The translations under genes were made by a program, and so were the position numbers. This document shows, in pieces, positions 23,488 to 28,032 of a DNA stretch of 28,032 nt. How positions within the stretch are numbered: the first letter of the stretch is position 1; each line of letters opens with the position of its first letter. The stretch is from NCBI GenBank assembly GCA_910579785.1, contig CAJTVJ010000021.1, positions 1 to 28,032 of the forward strand. Direction: 5' to 3'. The stretch is from an uncultured Christensenella sp. Its GTDB lineage: Bacteria; Bacillota; Clostridia; Christensenellales; UBA3700. Below the pieces are notes generated by a model. It saw only the letters and a program-made list of their open reading frames with translations, ran no database searches and was not told the DNA's origin.

Positions 23488-24864
23488 ATGAATAATTCAC
23501 CCAGAAATAAGACTTTGCACCAACCGGCGCAAGAGAGAATACATAATTTCAAAGAGGTAAACCTAGGTTTTGACGATGCGCTTATGCTTGAAGAGGCGTC
23601 AAGATGTATCAACTGCAAGAATGCTCCTTGCCGCACAGGTTGTCCTGTGGGTATCGACATACCGGCGTTTATACACTGTTTGACGCAAAACGACAAGGAC
23701 GGCGCATTGGAGATAATCAGCAAGTCGTCGCTTTTGCCCGCAATTTGCGGCAGAGTATGTCCGCAGGAAAATCAATGCGAAGGCAAGTGTATTCGCAAGG
23801 CAAAGCTCGGCGGCAGCGTTGCGATTGGCGCGTTGGAGAGATACGTCGGAGATTACGGACTTAAAAAGGGTACGGCGAATATGCGCGCTCCTCAGCCAAA
23901 CGGCAAAAGCGTTGCAGTGATAGGCAGCGGACCTGCCGGACTTGCATGCGCCGCAGACTGCGCTCAGGCAGGCTTTAAGGTGACGGTATTCGAGGCGTTT
24001 CACAAGGCTGGCGGCGTGTTGGTATACGGTATTCCCGAGTTCAGACTTCCAAAAGACGACGTCGTGGCAAAGGAGATAGACAAGCTCAAAGCTCTCGGCG
24101 TGGAGTTTAGACTCAATACCGTAGTCGGCAAAGCAGTGACTTTTGACGAGCTTAAAGACGAGTATGACGCGATATTTATCGGCACAGGCGCAGGACTGCC
24201 TATGTTTATGAATATCCCGGGCGAAAACCTCAACGGAGTGTCTTCTGCCAACGAGCTTTTGACAAGAGCCAATCTCATGCAGGCATATAAAGAAGACGCA
24301 ATCACCCCGATTTACTGCGGCAAGTCAGTGGCTATAATAGGCGCAGGCAACGTCGCGATGGACGCGGCGCGTACAGCTAAGAGGATAGGCGGAGGCGAGG
24401 TGTATATAATATACCGTCGCGGAAGAGAAGAGATGCCGGCGAGAGCCGAGGAGATAGACCACGCAGTAGAAGAGGGTATCAAGCTTCAACTTCTCACCAA
24501 TCCCGTCGAGATTTTGGGCAAGGACGGCAAAGTCTGCGGTATCAAGTGCGTCAAGATGCAACTTGGAGAGCCTGACGCGTCTGGCAGACGTCGCCCTGAG
24601 CCTATCGAAGGCAGCGAGTTTGTCATTGACGTAGATCAAGTGATAGTATCGCTGGGTACCAGCCCCAATCCGCTTATTCGCAAGTCGTGCGACAGTATAG
24701 AATTTTCAAAGAAGGGTACTATCATAGTCGACGAGGAAACTATGCAGACGAGCGACGACAGTATATATTCCGGCGGCGACGCCGTGACGGGCGCGGCGAC
24801 TGTCATACTTGCTATGGGCGCAGGCCGCAGAGCGGCAAAGGCAATAATCGAGAAGTTGAAATAG
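23488..24864 (+). CDS. nfnB: NfnB-type NADPH-binding large subunit (glutamate synthase small-chain-like)
   Basis: The 458-residue protein has two N-terminal [4Fe-4S] cysteine sets (C40, C43, C48, C52 and C87, C91, C97, C101), an FAD loop GSGPAG (146-151), a second dinucleotide loop IGAGNVAMDAARTAKRIGGG, and a C-terminal GGDAVTGAATVILAMGAGR flavin motif. Stand-alone proteins of this kind are often labelled gltA/gltD, but no large glutamate synthase subunit is present and nfnA is immediately upstream, so NfnB is preferred. Expected reaction: 2 NADP+ + NADH + 2 reduced ferredoxin, reversibly, to 2 NADPH. The ribosome site lies within the end of nfnA, indicating coupling. A repeat pair follows 19 bases after the stop. 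Confidence 0.9.
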   Translation: MNNSPRNKTLHQPAQERIHNFKEVNLGFDDALMLEEASRCINCKNAPCRTGCPVGIDIPAFIHCLTQNDKDGALEIISKSSLLPAICGRVCPQENQCEGKCIRKAKLGGSVAIGALERYVGDYGLKKGTANMRAPQPNGKSVAVIGSGPAGLACAADCAQAGFKVTVFEAFHKAGGVLVYGIPEFRLPKDDVVAKEIDKLKALGVEFRLNTVVGKAVTFDELKDEYDAIFIGTGAGLPMFMNIPGENLNGVSSANELLTRANLMQAYKEDAITPIYCGKSVAIIGAGNVAMDAARTAKRIGGGEVYIIYRRGREEMPARAEEIDHAVEEGIKLQLLTNPVEILGKDGKVCGIKCVKMQLGEPDASGRRRPEPIEGSEFVIDVDQVIVSLGTSPNPLIRKSCDSIEFSKKGTIIVDEETMQTSDDSIYSGGDAVTGAATVILAMGAGRRAAKAIIEKLK

Positions 24865-24883
24865 GCTATATTTTAAATTGATA

Positions 24884-24968
24884 AGACCTCTCCGCTACGG
24901 TCGAGGTGACCAGGTATTGATTATAGCTAACCAAATTTAATGTCACCTCGACCAACGCGGAGAGGTCT
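24884..24968. repeat. Complete face-to-face palindromic pair, both arms ACCTC type
   Basis: Minus arm 24884-24910 and plus arm 24942-24968, each 27 bases, enclose a 31-base spacer. Both are ACCTC/GAGGT, so here the arms also complement each other and could form one long stem. It occupies the nfnB-obg gap, which shows no separate terminator. Confidence 0.85.
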
Positions 24969-25016
24969 AATCAAGTTGAATAAAACAAATTACATAAAAG
25001 ATAAAGGATTTAACAA

Positions 25017-26276
25017 ATGTATCTTGATATAGCTACGATATTTATAAAAGCCGGCAACGGCGGCGACGGCATAGTATCTTTTCATACAGAGAAGTACGTT
25101 GCGCAAGGCGGACCTGACGGCGGTGACGGCGGCAACGGCGGCGACGTCATATTTGTCGTAGACAAAAGCGCGTCGACGTTGATAGATTTTAAGTTTGCCA
25201 AGCATTTCAGGGCGGAAAACGGCGAAAACGGAGGAGCTAAGAATTGCAAAGGCAAGAGCGGAAAACATCTTTATATCAAGGTGCCGAAGGGTACTGTCAT
25301 AAAGGAAAAGAAGAGCGGCAAGGTCATTGCCGATATGTTTTATGACGACAGTGAGTTTTTGATACAAAAGGGCGGACTTGGCGGCAAGGGTAACGCGCGT
25401 TTTGCGACTGCTCAACGCAAAGCTCCGAGATTCAGCCAAAGGGGAGAGACTACGCAGGAGATAGAGCTTACGTTGGAACTCAAAACGATAGCCGACGTAG
25501 GACTTGTGGGATTTCCCAACGTAGGCAAGTCTACGATACTCTCCGTTGTGTCGTCGGCGCGTCCTAAGATAGCCAACTATCATTTTACGACTTTGACTCC
25601 CAATCTTGGCGCCGTGAAGTATTATGACAGAGATTTTGTCCTTGCCGACATACCGGGATTGATAGAGGGCGCAAGCGACGGCGCGGGACTTGGGCACAAC
25701 TTCTTGCGACATATAGAAAGGGTGAGATTGATTGTCCACGTTGTGGATATTTCCGGCATAGAGGGGCGCGACCCTTACGACGATTACGTTACGATAAACA
25801 ACGAGCTTGCAAGTTATTCTCCAAAGCTTGCCAAGTTGCAGCAGATAGTTGTGGCAAATAAGTGCGACCTGCTTGAAGACGAGTCGGCTGTCGAAGACTT
25901 TGAGAGCAAGATAGGCAAGAAGGTGATAAGAGTGTCGGCGATATCCAACAGCGGAACAAAAGAGATGCTTTCGCAAATCGTAGAGATGCTTGACGAATTG
26001 CCGCAGATAGAGCCAATGCCCGTAGAGATATTGGACGAAAACCGCAATGACAGTGTGTCGTACGTCGTCACTGTCGACGAAGACGGCATATATGAAGTTC
26101 ACGGAGGACTTATAAATATGCTTGCGCGCAACGTCGTGCTTGACGATTACGAGTCTTTTAGATACTTCCAAAAGATGCTCAAAGACAGAGGCGTAATAAA
26201 AGAACTCGTCAAAAACGGATGTAAAGAGGGCGATACGGTGCGTATTGCCGATATAGAGTTTGATTTTGTAGAATAA
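25017..26276 (+). CDS. obg: Obg/CgtA GTPase, ribosome assembly factor
   Basis: Essential GTPase acting in 50S subunit maturation and stress control. The 419-residue protein has the glycine-rich Obg fold (1-157, KAGNGGDGIVSFHTEKYV), then the G domain with GFPNVGKS (165-172), DIPG (211-214), NKCD (281-284) and SAIS (307-310), and a C-terminal OCT domain from about 335. The OCT domain is typical of Firmicutes. AAAGG precedes the ATG. yhbY follows after 63 bases with no terminator; the two act on the same ribosomal particle, so one operon is likely. Confidence 0.96.
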   Translation: MYLDIATIFIKAGNGGDGIVSFHTEKYVAQGGPDGGDGGNGGDVIFVVDKSASTLIDFKFAKHFRAENGENGGAKNCKGKSGKHLYIKVPKGTVIKEKKSGKVIADMFYDDSEFLIQKGGLGGKGNARFATAQRKAPRFSQRGETTQEIELTLELKTIADVGLVGFPNVGKSTILSVVSSARPKIANYHFTTLTPNLGAVKYYDRDFVLADIPGLIEGASDGAGLGHNFLRHIERVRLIVHVVDISGIEGRDPYDDYVTINNELASYSPKLAKLQQIVVANKCDLLEDESAVEDFESKIGKKVIRVSAISNSGTKEMLSQIVEMLDELPQIEPMPVEILDENRNDSVSYVVTVDEDGIYEVHGGLINMLARNVVLDDYESFRYFQKMLKDRGVIKELVKNGCKEGDTVRIADIEFDFVE

Positions 26277-26307
26277 ATCAAGTATTACTAAAAAATTAAA
26301 AACGAAG

Positions 26308-26324
26308 TATCGCCGCAGGCGATA
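26308..26324 (+). promoter_or_regulatory. Hairpin just upstream of the yhbY ribosome site
   Basis: TATCGCC (26308-26314) pairs perfectly with GGCGATA (26318-26324) over GCA and ends two bases before AAAGGAG (26327-26333). No T-run follows. It may protect or tune the ribosome site between obg and yhbY. Confidence 0.4.
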
Positions 26325-26339
26325 ACAAAGGAGTAAAAT

Positions 26340-26627
26340 ATGACAAGTAGTGAAAGATCCTTGTTGAGATCGTTTGCAATGGCTATGCAACCGACGACAA
26401 ATATTGGAAAGAACGGTATCAACGACATGTTGATAAGACAGGTCGACGAGCAGTTGGAATGCAGAGAACTCGTCAAGATTTCCGTGTTGAAAAATTCAGC
26501 CGGCAGCGCGGAAGACTATGCGCAAGAAGTAGCCGAGAAAGTAAACGGCGAGGTCGTGCAGGTCATAGGCAACAAAATCACAGTATACCGCAAGTCAAAA
26601 AGAAGCGGTATCAGACATCTTATATAG
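26340..26627 (+). CDS. yhbY: YhbY-like CRM-domain RNA-binding protein
   Basis: The 95-residue protein is a single CRM domain: LRSFAMAMQPTTNIGKNGIN at the N-terminus (usual form LRSLAHHLKPVVQIGKNG), a central helix-strand region with RELVKISVLKNS, and a C-terminal strand ending ITVYRKSKRS. Family members bind pre-50S ribosomal particles. AAAGGAG lies 6 bases before the ATG. The stop codon TAG (26625-26627) abuts the dinB stop on the other strand. Confidence 0.9.
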   Translation: MTSSERSLLRSFAMAMQPTTNIGKNGINDMLIRQVDEQLECRELVKISVLKNSAGSAEDYAQEVAEKVNGEVVQVIGNKITVYRKSKRSGIRHLI

Positions 26628-27851
26628 TTATTTTTTAAAGGGTAAAAAGTCGCTGTCTTCAAGTCCGTCCGTCACAAATGGGTATTCCAACAGCGAGGCG
26701 GATTTGAGAGCGTTGTATCCGTATTTTTCTCTTATCTTATCAAGCGAAGCGTCGATACGCCTCAGTTTTTCAACTCTTTCGTCGTCAAAGAGAGACAGCT
26801 GTTGCATTTCTTCTCCCTTTGAAAGGTCAAAGGTCGTCACAGAGAGAAGTCTGAGCGGAAGAGTGTGTTGGAAAGAGTCGTATATTTCCATTGCAAAGTC
26901 GCATATGGAGCTTGCCGAATTGATTTTGTATGGCAGTTTGCTTTGTTTGCCAACATAGCTCAAATCGTTGAATCGCATGCCCAGATGCACTCCGCCTGCG
27001 ATAAATCCGTATTTTCTCAGTCTTATAGCTACCATTTCGCTCAAAGCCATTATCACGGCTTTTGCCTCGTCGCGCAATACCACGTCCTTTGGCATAGTCG
27101 TCGAATTGCCTATGCTCTTTGGGATATGCTTGTCGTAATACAGCCGTACTTCTTCGCTGTTGTTGCCGTTGGCGTTGTCGTATATCTTTTGTCCGTTTAT
27201 CCCGAATTTTGATATGAGTACGTCGACGTTGGTATTGGCGAGATCGCCTATCGTGTTTATTCCGAGTCCTTTTAGTTTTGCCTCGGTTTTTCTGCCTATC
27301 ATCAACAAATCGCTCACGTCGAGCGGCCATACCTTTGTTTTGAAATTGTCGGGGGAGATGAGCGTAGTCGCGTCAGGCTTTTTCATATCGGATCCAAGCT
27401 TGGCAAAGATTTTGTTGAACGACACTCCCACCGATATGGTTATGCCTATCTCTTTCTTTATCCGCTCCCGCAGTTCGTCTGCAATCGCCGTCGCGCTTTT
27501 AAATAGCCGCATAGAGCCAGTGACGTCAAGCCAGCACTCGTCGATGCCAAAAGGCTCGACCCTGTCGGTATATTGACAGTATATATCAAAAATTTTGTTG
27601 GAGTAATATACGTACTTGTCGAATTGCGGAGGCACAAGCACCAAATTGGGGCATTTGCGTTTTGCCTCCCAAATGACTTCACCAGTCTTGACTCCGCATT
27701 CTTTTGCCTTTTGATTTTTTGCCAAAATAATGCCGTGCCGCTTGTCGGGATTTCCCGATACGGCTACGTACTTATCTTTTAAAGTAGGGTCGAGCATACA
27801 CTCGATTGACGCATAAAAGTTGTTGGCGTCGCAATGCAATATCTTTCTCAT
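26628..27851 (-). CDS. dinB: Y-family DNA polymerase IV
   Basis: Error-prone translesion polymerase. From the ATG at 27849-27851 it is 407 residues, beginning MRKILHCDANNFYASIE with metal ligand D8 and the steric-gate region. Catalytic D104/E105 lie in FGIDECWLDV, the HhH/thumb region in LMIGRKTEAKLKGLGI, and the little-finger domain follows. QLSLF at 351-355 is a sliding-clamp-binding motif, followed by a helix (KLRRIDASLDKIREKYG) usual in Firmicutes. An in-frame ATG at 27890 would add 13 residues but would place the promoter -10 inside the gene, so the shorter form is chosen. No ribosome site is visible. It converges with yhbY with no spacer. No LexA box was seen. Confidence 0.93.
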   Translation of the reverse strand: MRKILHCDANNFYASIECMLDPTLKDKYVAVSGNPDKRHGIILAKNQKAKECGVKTGEVIWEAKRKCPNLVLVPPQFDKYVYYSNKIFDIYCQYTDRVEPFGIDECWLDVTGSMRLFKSATAIADELRERIKKEIGITISVGVSFNKIFAKLGSDMKKPDATTLISPDNFKTKVWPLDVSDLLMIGRKTEAKLKGLGINTIGDLANTNVDVLISKFGINGQKIYDNANGNNSEEVRLYYDKHIPKSIGNSTTMPKDVVLRDEAKAVIMALSEMVAIRLRKYGFIAGGVHLGMRFNDLSYVGKQSKLPYKINSASSICDFAMEIYDSFQHTLPLRLLSVTTFDLSKGEEMQQLSLFDDERVEKLRRIDASLDKIREKYGYNALKSASLLEYPFVTDGLEDSDFLPFKK

Positions 27852-27857
27852 ATAGTT

Positions 27858-27887
27858 ATTATAGCACTTAATAATTAGAAATGCAAA
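27858..27887 (-). promoter_or_regulatory. Extended -10 promoter of dinB, apparently leaderless
   Basis: On the minus strand TGCTATAAT (27858-27866) gives a perfect -10 with extended TG. TTTGCA (27882-27887) is a partial -35 at 18 bp. The -10 ends 6 bases before the start codon, so transcription should begin at or next to the A of ATG. Confidence 0.6.
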
Positions 27888-27958
27888 CATTTGTTTAAAT
27901 ATTTTATACCATATTATGTAAGAAAGGATATCTTATATGTTTGTTATTCAAATCTATT

Positions 27959-28032
27959 AGACCTCTCCGCGTAGGGCGTAAGGAGCGAAGCGACGGAATA
28001 GCGAGCCAGCGGTAGCGTCTTGGGCGAGCGTC
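27959..28032. repeat. Long-form palindromic arm, minus orientation, cut by window end
   Basis: This is the reverse complement of the long forms at 12422-12502 and 22482-22561, starting AGACCTCTCCGCG and still matching at the last base. The interior differs from them at a few positions only. Confidence 0.85.

Overview
The window reads as a chromosomal segment of an anaerobic Clostridia-type bacterium (Bacillota), probably an uncultured gut lineage. The evidence is a leucine T-box leader, AGGAG-type ribosome sites, TTGACA/TATAAT promoters, an NfnAB-type electron-bifurcating pair, LL-diaminopimelate aminotransferase and Firmicute-style Obg, YhbY and Pol IV. No phage, plasmid, rRNA, tRNA or CRISPR feature was recognised. 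The lineage call is inference from gene content; no composition statistics or searches were run.

Layout. 1-102 is unexplained sequence at the window edge. 103-186 holds palindromic repeats. 187-927 is a divergent pair: a membrane-anchored PH-domain protein (minus) and a small XRE-type regulator (plus), sharing a promoter region with two matching operators. 933-2989 is leuA with its own promoter, T-box and terminators. 3096-4523 is a MATE transporter. 4717-12042 is an aromatic amino-acid cluster: aroB, aroA, a possible 25-codon ORF, aroC, pheA, a fused aroE-aroK, aroQ and tyrA. It covers every step from DAHP to prephenate and on to phenylpyruvate and 4-hydroxyphenylpyruvate; DAHP synthase is absent. 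12043-12822 is a repeat-rich gap. 12823-16056 is a P-type ATPase with a very long charged N-terminal tail. 16106-22344 holds guaA, purA, dapL, nth and a Gfo/Idh/MocA oxidoreductase. 22668-24864 is nfnA-nfnB, 25017-26627 is obg-yhbY, and dinB (minus) converges on yhbY with no spacer.

Integration. The genes form a biosynthetic and housekeeping block: leucine, the aromatic amino acids, diaminopimelate/lysine, GMP and AMP from IMP, and NADPH/ferredoxin balancing, followed by ribosome-assembly factors and a translesion polymerase.

The most distinctive non-coding content is a family of short palindromic arms, arranged head-to-head and tail-to-tail like BIMEs, in five intergenic regions. Eleven short arms come in two sequence types (ATTTC/GAAAT and ACCTC/GAGGT) whose two sides always match, even where the two arms of a pair are of different types. 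Other points to follow up are the two-operator XRE/PH module, the aromatic-free ATPase tail, the AroE-AroK fusion, a possible coupling ORF before aroC, a purA leader with mutually exclusive pairings, twin TTGAACATTGTTCAA palindromes and an apparently leaderless dinB promoter.
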